A stretch of 20,860 bases of DNA from Rodentolepis nana (lineage: Eukaryota > Platyhelminthes > Cestoda > Cyclophyllidea > Hymenolepididae): positions 1 through 20,860 of the forward strand of contig UZAE01000592.1 in NCBI GenBank assembly GCA_900617975.1, given 5' to 3'. The first letter of the stretch is position 1, and every line of letters starts with the position of its first letter. Shown in pieces: positions 1 through 8,741 of the stretch. The position numbers and the translations under genes were made by a program. The notes beneath the pieces are model-generated. The model had not been told where the DNA came from and made no database searches. It saw nothing but the letters and a program-made list of their open reading frames with translations.

Positions 1-215
1 TCACTGAATGAAGGGTTGAAATTGTTCCAAAATAAACAAATTTTAACTACATCAACAATGGGCATGTGATGTTCAGAATAATCACCATCAACCACAGTAG
101 CTTATTGGTGTTATGAATTTCCACATTGAAGTGACCGTGAAAAGAATGTTAAAATTATCGTCCTTAAAAGAGGCTAAAATACAGCCCAATATCCCACAAT
201 TATATCATTATAATA

Positions 216-538
216 GGGGTGCTCGATAGACCTGCCTCCAAGTGGTACAACCTGAGCATCGTAAATTCAAACGACTGAAAGAGTTCATAAACCGGCGAAT
301 GATTTCAAACTACCATGACCCCACTGTATGTCATATTCCCCCACTTCCATAGTACTCACCTCTCCTTTTTCTCTACTTTTGTGTCTGTCTGCCTCCTTTA
401 CATCTGTGAATCACTCTTCACTTCCCCCTCTCCACTTTTAGTGACTTTGATGTTCCTCCCTCCTGTGAAGCCCGAAGTCAACTGATGGACCAATGATAAC
501 TTTAATAAAGCCTGCCAATTGTTATAAATAAAATAAAT
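216..538 (+). mobile_element. SINE-like element, copy 1
   Basis: The sense strand is taken as the one with the A-rich tail at its 3' end. This copy starts with GGGGTGCTCGATAGACC, close to the shared 5' end GGTGTGCGATAGACTTACC of other copies. It continues through CATGACCCCACTGTATGTCA, a CTCACCT...TTTTTCTCTAC stretch, and GTGAAGCCCGAAGTCAACT. It ends in CCTGCCA followed by an ATAAATAAAATAAAT tail. It is the most diverged full-length copy and lacks the CACGTGGTGCACC block near the 5' end. No clear target-site duplication could be fixed. No coding frame is visible, so it is called non-autonomous. Confidence 0.8.
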
Positions 539-1537
539 TAAATGTTAGCATTTCCTCTAACTTCAGTAGTATCAACTTTCGTTGTATGCGACTGGGACTA
601 GCTGATATCGGAAGGACAAACATGTAATCAATAAAAAATAAAGTAGATGTGGCCTATTTAAAAATAAAGCGATTTAAATGATTAATTTTAAATGGGATTG
701 TTTTGGTTGACTTTTTAGTACAAATGCAACTCCATACATTCACTATGACAACTGGAACTTAAAGGGGAAGCTAAAAGTACAACTTATTGTGACAAATGTT
801 CTCTACCCAAAATATACCCAGTAAATTTAAAAATATTTAATTATGATTACAAACTTCAACTAAAAATAAAGTTTAAAATCACGATTAATTAAATGGAATA
901 CCGACAACTGTCATAAATCTTGTTCATGGAAAATTTTATGAGTAAACAATTTTTATTTATATTTTCCATTATTTATTGCTTTTTCCTTGTTGAATGTACA
1001 CAATTTTGTGAATCCACGGGAGTTTATCCACTTCTTTCATGTATATTTTTGTATACAAGCATTACTGGGTTGGAGGGGGGGGGGTGTGGGCGGTGGACGG
1101 TGGGGTAGAAAACTTTCGTTAAAACTTGAATTTTCACATCATGCGAACAAGTAGGCAAATGTCTGGTGTTTATTTGTGCTTGTTTGCTGACTGAATTAAT
1201 ATCGACAAGGAAATTGAGGGAACATAACTACCCAGTAACTTAAGAGGGGAAGTATCAACTTAAATTCATATTTAAAATGGTAAGATAGGCTATTTAAAAT
1301 GTTGCACATCGCGAGTTGAACTCATTAAGAGTGAAATCGACAGGAAAATGTGACAACGTGTCTTCAATTAAGTCAATTTACTTTATATAATCTTAACAAA
1401 AGTAGACAAAAGAGAATGCTTTGCTTTACAATGGATATTTTTAATGTTCCAACTTTCAAATTAGATTTGACTTTATGTGTATTAGTGCAGTTGGGACCTT
1501 GAGTTTAAACGAGCTCGTTTCCTTGTAAGAGTCATAA
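539..1537. other. Gene-free AT-rich stretch
   Basis: About 1 kb of AT-rich sequence with no convincing exon, RNA gene or repeat copy. The only compositional feature is the G-rich tract at 1067-1105. A 62-codon open frame across 920-1108 runs into the poly-G tract and looks accidental. Confidence 0.6.
1067..1105 (+). other. G-rich tract, G-quadruplex candidate
   Basis: Contains G runs of 3, 10, 3 and 4 bases separated by short spacers within about 39 bases, in an otherwise AT-rich setting. That is enough G runs for an intramolecular quadruplex on the plus strand. No gene is nearby to suggest a role. Confidence 0.5.
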
Positions 1538-1571
1538 ATCTTGCTAAAGTCAAATAATACCTCTTCAATTT
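1538..1571 (+). repeat. Target-site duplication, left arm, of SINE-like copy 2
   Basis: A 34-base block beginning ATCTTGCTAAAGTCAAATAA recurs at 1866-1899 with a single difference (T versus C at the 21st base). The pair brackets SINE-like copy 2, so it reads as a long target-site duplication. Confidence 0.8.
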
Positions 1572-1865
1572 ATGATTTCGCCTTTAGTTGAAATCTGTAA
1601 TATCTATTCATATTAAATGGCAGGCGTTTTGATAGTTATTATTAGCCCTTTAGCTGACTTCGTGCTTCACAGATGGGGGGAGGAACATCAAAGTGACAAA
1701 AAGTCGAGAGGAGGACAGAATAATGATTCATAGATTTAAAAGAGACAGACAGACACAGAGTACTGTGGAAGAAGTCGAATATGACATATGGTGGGGTCAT
1801 GGTAGTTTGAAATGAGAAGTCAACTGCCAGGTATTGGACGTGGAGGTAAGTCTATCGCATACCCC
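1572..1865 (-). mobile_element. SINE-like element, copy 2 (internally deleted)
   Basis: The recognisable core runs from 1612 (TTAAATGGCAGGCG on plus) to 1865, in minus-strand sense. It lacks the GCCGTATGAGTATACG to GTGCACC block near the 5' end seen in other copies, jumping from CAACTGCCAG directly to GACGTGGAGGTAAG. Between the left duplication arm and the core lie about 40 extra bases. These include CCTTTAGTTGA, which also occurs inside the element, so the tail may be rearranged or a fragment nested. The 34-bp flanking repeats support retroposition. Confidence 0.8.
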
Positions 1866-1899
1866 ATCTTGCTAAAGTCAAATAACACCTCTTCAATTT
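1866..1899 (+). repeat. Target-site duplication, right arm, of SINE-like copy 2
   Basis: Matches 1538-1571 at 33 of 34 positions and begins immediately after the element end at TCTATCGCATACCCC. Confidence 0.8.
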
Positions 1900-2350
1900 T
1901 AAAGATGGGAATGGCACTACCTCCCATTCTTTCCAATTTCAAATACGCTCTTCTGCATTTTGGGAATGCAAATTTAAATATAATATGTGTGGGTAAGTGT
2001 AAACGACTAAATGGGCAGAAATTTGTCTGCGGATATTGGGGTTCAAATAAGGCAAAATGTCACGGTACTATCCCGACCTAGGAGGTAGACGTAGCAGATT
2101 GAGCTCTTTGCTTTCCAAAATTTCCCCATTGTGTACCCACAAATGCCAAGTTTGTTTTTACTGTGAGCGTGTACTACTTTGTTCGTTTATACGTCATACT
2201 TATAAAAGTCAATGCCTGCATTTACGGCAATATACTGGGAGAGCAGTGTATTCCGTGCCATGGAAATATGCATCAATTAGTCGTCAAAATGATTATATGC
2301 ATATTAGAGTCTACGAGTTTAGATTAATCTAGGTTCAGGCTATTAATTAA
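1900..2350. other. No recognisable gene
   Basis: Two overlapping plus-strand open frames (1812-2081 and 2057-2332) cross this stretch. The first starts inside SINE-like copy 2, and neither shows family motifs or convincing splice structure. They are treated as chance frames. Confidence 0.5.
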
Positions 2351-2734
2351 TATTTATTTATTTATTTATATCAAATGGCAGGCATTTTGATAGTTATCAT
2401 CAGCCCTTTAGTTGACTTCAGGCTTCACAGACTATCCAGCCCTTTAGTTGACTTCAGGCTCGTTTGGATAGTTATCATTAAGAGGGAAAGGAGCATCAAA
2501 GTGAAAAAAGTCGAGATGAGGGGGATGGAACAGAACAGCGTTTCAAATATGTAAAAGAGTCAGGCACAAATGCAGAGAAAAGGTAAGATGAGTACTGTGA
2601 AAGCGGTTGAATATGACATACAGTGGGGTCATGGTATTTCACAGTCAGGAGTCAACTGCCGATTAATAAACTTTGCCGTATGAGTATGCGTTGCCCAGGG
2701 TGCACCGTGTGGAGGTAAGTCTATCGCGCACTCC
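2351..2734 (-). mobile_element. SINE-like element, copy 3, with internal duplication
   Basis: On plus it starts with a (TTTA)n run, the complement of the (TAAA)n tail, then TCAAATGGCAGGC. It ends at GGAGGTAAGTCTATCGCGCA. Inside, CAGCCCTTTAGTTGACTTCA is present twice (2401-2424 and 2437-2460, 24 bases each), making this copy longer than its relatives. No clear target-site duplication was found; the tail side sits in an AT-rich run that hides the edge. Confidence 0.85.
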
Positions 2735-3827
2735 CTATTTATCAATATTAACATGTGGATGTATTCAGTTCCAGGCGTCCAAAACAAGGGGTCAGTTCTG
2801 GTTGTCTGTGTCCTCCCCCTATGCATGCGTCACATGTAGAAATCGTTGTAAGCAGTTGGCTGGTGGAACGGCTACCGTGAGTGGGCGGGTGCGACACTCA
2901 TGTTAAAGCTTAATCTAGAGCAATAACTGAGGCAAGCATTGGCTGCAAAGAATCATATTGTAAAATTATTTTTCATACTTTCCATCAGAATACGACGACG
3001 AAAATTGATTTAAAAAGAAAAGCTAAGCTTTAAAAAGATCTTTGCTATCGACCTTCTCTTCATTAATCATAGCTCACTGTTAGACTTGCTTAAAAACAAA
3101 ATTTAATTATCCCAAATTCCATAATCTATAGGTAGTCATTATTTTAGAGCACATCAACCCATACAAGTAGCTGAGAATCCAAGCGCATCAAAATATTTTT
3201 TTTTGCCCTGAAATATCATATCGTTCGCTTCTGTTTTAAATGCCTCTATTTTACTTCAACGTCCAATCTCAAGTGTCTGGAATAACAACTTGTTGGCTGC
3301 AAAAGAACAGCTTCTTGTAGAAAAAGGGAAAAAGAGATAGATGAAGAGGTTCTTGAGTATGTTCGTTTAAGGTATTGTCTAAATTAGGGAGCTCTCTGGC
3401 TAGTACCGTCCTTCTCGATGCATACAGTACTGTCCGGAGGTATGAAGCAGAGGTCTATCTAAACACATTTGACCACTTTACATCGCGATCATTTCCAGCG
3501 CGTTATTTCGAATGCTTCAAAAGTTCCCGAAATGGTTAGGATCGAATCCAACGTTCAAATGTAATTTTAAGCAACTTTTCCACCCAGAAGTATTAGATAA
3601 AATAGAAAAAAAACAAACAAATTTTAAATTTGTTTCAAATTATTTTACTATATTCGCAAATCTTTTAAAGTGTACTAAATTGTAGTTGTTTATTGATTAT
3701 CTTTGGAATCATGTTTACTATTAGGGTGATGTCATGTTATTAATGGGTTTTAACCATTGTAGGTTATATTGGGTGACTGATAAGCCTATAACAACGCCGT
3801 TTTTACACACTGGGTTTAATTGATTCA
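2735..3827. other. Gene-free AT-rich stretch
   Basis: No convincing exon, structural RNA or repeat copy was seen on either strand. The 77-codon plus frame over 2673-2906 starts inside SINE-like copy 3 and has no supporting features. Confidence 0.55.
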
Positions 3828-3828
3828 T

Positions 3829-4095
3829 TTATTGGCAATCACCGTTTAGATATGCTACCAATAATAGCACCCATGTTATATAACATTTGTTTTTCTTCAA
3901 TGTCATATAATTGTTTTCGCGCTCTTCAATCTCGTGTGCAAACTCTGATGCTACTTTAGGAGCAAAGTTAGGTAGGTACTTAGAAAATCTTATGATTCTC
4001 GCATCTACTGGTTGGATCATACACGTTTGAACGTCAGCAACAGCATCATTGGAAATTTTCCATTTATTAACCAACTCATCAGTAAATTTACTCAT
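3829..4095 (-). CDS. Hypothetical 88-residue protein (weak)
   Basis: I do not recognise this protein. The frame starts MSKFTDELVNKWK and ends in a hydrophobic stretch (CYITWVLLLVAYL, about residues 71-83). The charged middle contains SEFAHEIEERENN. An in-frame TAA lies upstream, so the ATG at 4095 is the first available start. A 5-codon upstream frame ends in a TGA overlapping that ATG. A TTTTAG acceptor-like site lies 47 bases upstream (AG at 4144-4143). An AATAAA overlaps the stop codon (3833-3828) with GTGTGT-like sequence just beyond. By eye, the spacing of Ile/Asn, Ala and Glu-Phe loosely resembles LC8 dynein light chains, but identity is too low to assign. Frames this long also occur by chance in DNA this AT-rich. 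Confidence 0.28.
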   Translation of the reverse strand: MSKFTDELVNKWKISNDAVADVQTCMIQPVDARIIRFSKYLPNFAPKVASEFAHEIEERENNYMTLKKNKCYITWVLLLVAYLNGDCQ

Positions 4096-4144
4096 GTCTG
4101 AATTGACATTCTGTGCGCTTTAAATTGGTTTTGGATTTGTCTCT

Positions 4145-6027
4145 AAAATTTATAAGAAACTATGATTACTTAAAGTAGGTCAGAATTTGTACAAAATGCG
4201 CGCTCAATATTAAGCTATTGTATCTCCAATATATGTATCTAACGAGACGTTTATGTTCTATGCACTCCAACCCACTGTATAAACGATGAACTCTGGTAAA
4301 TATGCACCATTAGAAATTTCAATATAAAATTAACTTTTTTGATAGAGTTGGATTTAATTTTTTTCTGCGAACGGTTAAATTCTGGTTCAAAATTGTCCGA
4401 ATGTCATGTTATTTACTCCACTTAAATCCACACTTAACAATTTCAAAAGCTTGACTATTTTGTGTTATTATGGCCTCTATGAAACTCACGTTTAATGACT
4501 CTGAAATTGATGGAAATGTTGTGGATTCAGCATGATCTGAATCGTATTAACTATTTCACGTCTAGTCACCTCCTAATTCTACTTAATATTAAGTCAATTT
4601 AGATAAAATTGCTACTTTTACGTCAGTAGAATTGTTTTAAACATAATGCAATGTCTCGGCCCTAAAAAGCATGAATTTCACTAAAGTTCCAGTTTGGGTT
4701 AAACTTTCAGGTGGAAATTGTTTAGCTTAGATCTGATCGTTTAAGCGACATGGTAAGTGAAATTTGAACCTTGTTTGATTATCTATTTACGAGAGATTTA
4801 CCAAAGCACTTCATACATTTGAAAATACTCTCCATATAGCACCGTGGCCCTTTGAAAGCCGTTATAGGTTGGTGCTTGTGTGCTAGGACGTTTCCTTTCG
4901 GGGATTCATAGAGTATTTTTCTACTAATAGTAACTATTCAATGAACAGTACCATTTATTTGGGTACCAAAACTACGGGAAGGTAAAGAAGTCTTCAGAAA
5001 GCTCCGGAATTGTAGAGCATCTTATTTGAATAACTTTAAGGTGAAAGTGGGTGCAATAACTCTCTTATATGCGTGGAAATGTGGTTCATTACAGGACAAT
5101 TATAATCCACCATGAAAGTGTCATTAAAACGAAATTTATAAAGGCACACAGAAGAACTCGGTCATCTTTTGTTTTAATATATTCAGCTTAAAGCGGCAGT
5201 TACCGAAAATATACTGCCTTTAATTTATACGACATTTAACTTCTCGATTAGAGGGAGTTCTTTCAGCAGCCGGTAACAAGAAGTGAGTTCAGTTATTAAG
5301 ACCACTGGATATGCTTTCTGATGATTTTTTTGATAGACTATTTAGTAATCAGCAGCTTTGAGTGCTCTTAATCAGTCAACGAAACAATCACATACCGACT
5401 TTGGACATTTTAAGAGAATCGTTTTTGGCTTACAAACGTTGCTATTTTTTTTGAAATCATTTGATGCTATTTTCACATATAACTGATGCAGAGGATTCGT
5501 TTATATTGCTTTAACAGGTAAACAATAATTGCCATTTGAATATTCATATAATCAATTTACAATCACATATTCAATAAATAAAAAATAATATTCTGGTGAC
5601 TCCCACCCTGCATATATGCTTTTCACACGCACACAAGTCTGTGTCTGTGTGTGAAAGGTCATTGATCAAAAGTAGAAGAAGAATTCAAGAGCTGTGCTTG
5701 ATAGTTCACGCAAACGAACACACCTATGAGAAATAAATTTTCACCAATGGTACGATCTTTGAAACAAATCAAGCCGGTGTGATTCCACGATTCCGCTGGA
5801 GGGAGGCCAAGTGAACTGAAGTTAATTATTATGATGTACTTTAAGGAGAAAAACAACAATTTATATTGATAATAGAAAATGTCAATTAATGAATGAAAGT
5901 GTCAACGAACCAATTTAAACTTAGAGGTAATCATATTGTACAAGTTGCTTGAAAAGTAACTTCCTCCATGGGTATACCGATTTTGAAATAAACGTTAAAA
6001 ATTGAAGATTCGAATGAAGTTGTTCGA
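4145..6027. other. Gene-free stretch
   Basis: No convincing coding exon or RNA gene. The 66-codon minus frame at 5659-5859 has no recognisable features. The one structured item is the CA/TG inverted repeat at 5621-5656. Confidence 0.55.
5621..5656. repeat. Imperfect CA/TG hairpin
   Basis: TTTCACACGCACACA is followed after a 4-base loop by TGTGTCTGTGTGTGAAA, which pairs with it imperfectly and could form a hairpin of about 14 bp. It is shorter than a usual pre-miRNA. It may simply be a CA microsatellite with an inversion. Confidence 0.5.
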
Positions 6028-6041
6028 GTGCTTCAAGTATT
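6028..6041 (+). repeat. Target-site duplication, left arm, of SINE-like copy 4
   Basis: GTGCTTCAAGTATT, repeated exactly at 6332-6345, on either side of the element. Confidence 0.85.
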
Positions 6042-6331
6042 ATGGCAGGCGTTTTGATGATCATCATTAGCCCTTTAGTTGACTTCGGGCATCACAAAGG
6101 GAAGGAACATCAAAGTGGAAAAGTCGGAAGAATGGGGGGAAGAAGAGTGATTCAAAGACGAAGGTAGAAAAAAGGTGAGATGAGTACTGTGAAAGTAGTC
6201 GAATATGACATACAATGGGGTCATGCCAGTTTGAAGTTAGAAGTCAACTGCCAGTTAATTGACTTTTTTTTGTTGTATGAGTATACTTTGCCCAGGGTGC
6301 ACCACGTGGAGGTAAGTCTATCGCACACCCC
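6042..6331 (-). mobile_element. SINE-like element, copy 4
   Basis: On plus it begins ATGGCAGGCGTTTTGATGA and ends at GTAAGTCTATCGCACACCCC. It has a perfect 14-bp target-site duplication directly abutting both ends, which fixes the element ends better than most copies. The tail is almost absent here: the sequence goes straight from the CCTGCCAT end into the duplication. The GTGCACC/CCAGGGTGCACC block is intact. Confidence 0.9.
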
Positions 6332-6345
6332 GTGCTTCAAGTATT
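6332..6345 (+). repeat. Target-site duplication, right arm, of SINE-like copy 4
   Basis: Exact repeat of the 14 bases at 6028-6041. Confidence 0.85.
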
Positions 6346-7309
6346 GGCAGCTTTTAGTCTTCCTCAGAGCAGCATTAAAATGAGAAGACTCGAATGGACA
6401 GCTATATAAAATTATTATGTAACGAAAAACTCGTGGTAAATATACAAATTAAAGTGCTTAAAATAATTTGGAAGCGCTTATTAAAATGTCAATATTCAAA
6501 TCAAACCAATGCTTCTTGGAACAATTGCATACTTTTAAGGTGAGTGTGCAACATTTTCTAAAATGTGCATACTGACTCATTTTTTATGCTGCTTAAATTT
6601 TCAGATGATGGTATTAATTGTACCTTTCTACCGAATGATCAGAGGGGGGGAGAGAGAGGGTAAAACTCCCCTTAGGTTTTCCCCGATCTTGTCATTAATT
6701 TGACACTGTTTTCACTAACAACACTCTTATTCCCTAGCCTTTCCATTCCACTTTGCAGTCCTCCCACCCCCTTCTCTTCATCCTTTGCTATTTTCATGCC
6801 TTTGTACTTCTGATCCATCTCGATAGAAAGAGTTTCTTCTCAACCACGATGCATATTTGCACGTTTAACTACTTCCATACCCATTTTAATTAGGCCATTG
6901 ATGATCGACTAACGAAAATGTAAAATAATTAGCTTTTAATGCTAATTAACGATGGTTGAGTTAGAATTGCAATCATTAACCTGCGCAGAAATTCGGTGTT
7001 TTTATGATCCAGAATAACCATTTTTATCAACTTTATTACCAATTATCCTTACTTTCAGCGGTTAGAAGAGATGAATTTGCGATAAATATAACTACAAAAA
7101 ACTACTTAAAATTTGTTTTTGTGTCATCTTCATATGTGATATGCAGGATGACGATCCAGTTTAATGCAGTTGCATTAAATACGGCAGTTTTGGTATCCAA
7201 CCTGATGGCGTTTATTACAAGGCAACTCATTTCTACTACATTTACGTGCTCTCGTGTTCAGAAGCACCCTTGTGATTACAAATCGTCTTTTTCACTTATT
7301 CTCGTATAT
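6346..7309. other. No recognisable gene
   Basis: AT-rich with a short purine run near 6643-6660. The 102-codon plus frame at 7004-7312 has low-complexity, Ser/Asn/Phe-rich content, no motifs and no splice context, so it is not accepted as a gene. Confidence 0.5.
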
Positions 7310-7320
7310 TAGTTGAATCA
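7310..7320 (+). repeat. Degenerate target-site duplication, left arm, of copy 5
   Basis: TAGTTGAATCA here and TAGTAGGAATCA at 7645-7656 abut the two ends of copy 5. The pair differs by one indel and one substitution, as expected of an older insertion. Confidence 0.55.
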
Positions 7321-7644
7321 TTTTTATATCGAATGACAGACTTTATGACAGTTTTCATTGACACTTTAGTTGACTTCGGGTTCCACAGAGGGGAGGTCCA
7401 GACAAAGTCACAAAACGTCTTGGAAGGGGGGAACAGAAGAGTGAACCACAGATGCTAAAGAGACAGACAGACACAAAGGTAGAGAAAAGGTGAGGTGAGT
7501 ACTGTGGAAGTAGTCGAATATGACATACAGTGGGGTCATGGCAGTTTAGAAGTCAGAAGTCAACTGCCGATTTATAGACTTTTTTGATATATGAGTATAC
7601 GTTCCCCAGGGTGCATCACGTGGAGAAAAGTCACTGTACATCCC
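7321..7644 (-). mobile_element. SINE-like element, copy 5
   Basis: On plus it runs from TTTTTATATCGAATGACAGA to a diverged end TCACTGTACATCCC. It contains AAAGAGACAGACAGACACAA, GGTGAGGTGAGTACTGTGGA and CAGTGGGGTCATGGCAG, matching the other copies. The ends are more mutated than in copies 4 and 6; the usual GGAGGTAAGT is GGAGAAAAGT here. A degenerate 11-12 bp duplication flanks it. Confidence 0.85.
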
Positions 7645-7854
7645 TAGTAGGAATCACATGGCATCACAGAATAGCTATCAGTTCGAAATGAAATATCGAT
7701 TTTATATTCCTGTGATTTTTGTTAATTATATTAATAAAATCTTGGATACCTATAAATGGAAGTTAAACAATTATCGACATACGAATTAAACTAGCAACTC
7801 GTTACCAATACGTCCACTGACTAAATAGCCAAAATAGGAAACACATTCGGTCGG

Positions 7855-7860
7855 TTTATT
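7855..7860 (-). terminator. Candidate polyadenylation signal of the SLC20 gene
   Basis: AATAAA on the minus strand, about 626 bases past the SLC20 stop. It is followed within 20 bases by GAATGTGTTTCC, a GU-rich element of the kind that sits downstream of cleavage sites. An ATTAAA occurs about 40 bases earlier (7899-7894). No AATAAA was seen between the stop codon and this point. Confidence 0.4.
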
Positions 7861-8485
7861 TTGTAAATGCTAGTTTATAAATAATAAATAGGTTTTAATA
7901 TCTAACAACTTTCTGCTTTGTTCAAGTCGAATGCACTTTTCACAGTTACACAATACCAATCAATCAGGAGATTAAAAGCGCGCCAACAATTTCAATTTCA
8001 ATTTCCAATTTCCGCCTTATCTTACAAACATGCCAAAAAATTTTTGTCCCCATTTCTGTACAATATTTATGGAATAATGATTAAAATAGTTATGAGATGT
8101 GCATCATGCGTAGCAGATCAAACATCAAAAAACCACAGCTTTCACACAACATGCGACCACAATTAAGTGAAAAACTACAATCCACTTGTTTCCTCGCCCT
8201 CTCACCTTCGCCTGCACTGGCTCATCACGAGATACCTCCTTGGCATTCACACATTCTAACCACCACAGTAATGACAAAAAACGGTGTTTTCGAAAGTTGA
8301 ATTAATTTGTTATCTCAAAGTGTATCACATAGCAATTGCATTAATAAAATACGCATCAATTGGCATTTAGGAATCAGGTAGAGACGGGAGAGAAAGAGGG
8401 AGAGAGGGTAATCGGTGGAAATGGATACTGTTAAAATGAGGTAGGTGTGCGTGTGTGTGCGTGCGTGCGTGCGTGTGGGGTATAT
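7861..8485 (-). other. Probable 3' UTR of the SLC20 gene
   Basis: Sequence between the SLC20 stop codon and the first good AATAAA. It contains the CA/CACG repeat next to the stop, a CT-rich run (8384-8408) and a short TTTCAA-type tandem run near 7990-8010. Two overlapping plus-strand frames here (7918-8166, 8097-8300) have no supporting features. The extent depends on which poly(A) signal is used. Confidence 0.4.
8445..8477. repeat. CA/CACG microsatellite beside the stop codon
   Basis: Alternating GT with embedded (GTGC)n on plus, so CA/CACG in the minus-strand transcript. It starts 8 bases past the SLC20 TAG. Alternating purine-pyrimidine tracts like this are length-variable and can adopt Z-DNA. 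Confidence 0.85.
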
Positions 8486-8741
8486 CTAAGTTGAATGGAG
8501 CGCGGGTTGAGTCCGTGTAAATGCGTACATGATAAGAGCAGATAGTCCAGCTGCAACAGGGAGAGTTACCAGCCAAGCAATGACAATGTTGATAAAAAGT
8601 CTCCAGTTCACATTGGACTTGGACCGGAAGCGTCCCACACAGACTACCGAACCGACCTTGCAATGAGTTGTTGAGACTGGAATTCCCAGGTTACTGGCAA
8701 TCAAAACAGTCACCGCTGAGCCCACTTCTATGCACACACCA
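8486..8741 (-). CDS. SLC20A1/2: SLC20 exon 10, terminal (residues 465-549)
   Basis: Acceptor TTTCTTGCAG|TGG. Encodes [20 protein letters not shown], then [20 protein letters not shown] with Ser488, [20 protein letters not shown] and a last membrane segment ending [11 protein letters not shown]. Stop is TAG at 8488-8486. The C terminus aligns in length with human PiT1. Confidence 0.97.

Noticed and set aside
216..538. DNA transposon or MITE as identity of the dispersed repeat
   Set aside because: The ends are not inverted repeats of each other, and the flanking duplications are long and variable, which fits target-primed retroposition.
2673..2906. 77-codon plus frame, and an overlapping 65-codon minus frame
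   Set aside because: Both overlap SINE-like copy 3, whose other copies break the frames.
7004..7312. 102-codon plus-strand open frame
   Set aside because: No motif, no splice context, and a residue mix expected of translated AT-rich DNA; frames this long occur by chance here.
8367..8663. 98-codon minus frame with a His/Thr repeat
   Set aside because: Out-of-frame shadow of SLC20 exon 10 read into the CA microsatellite.
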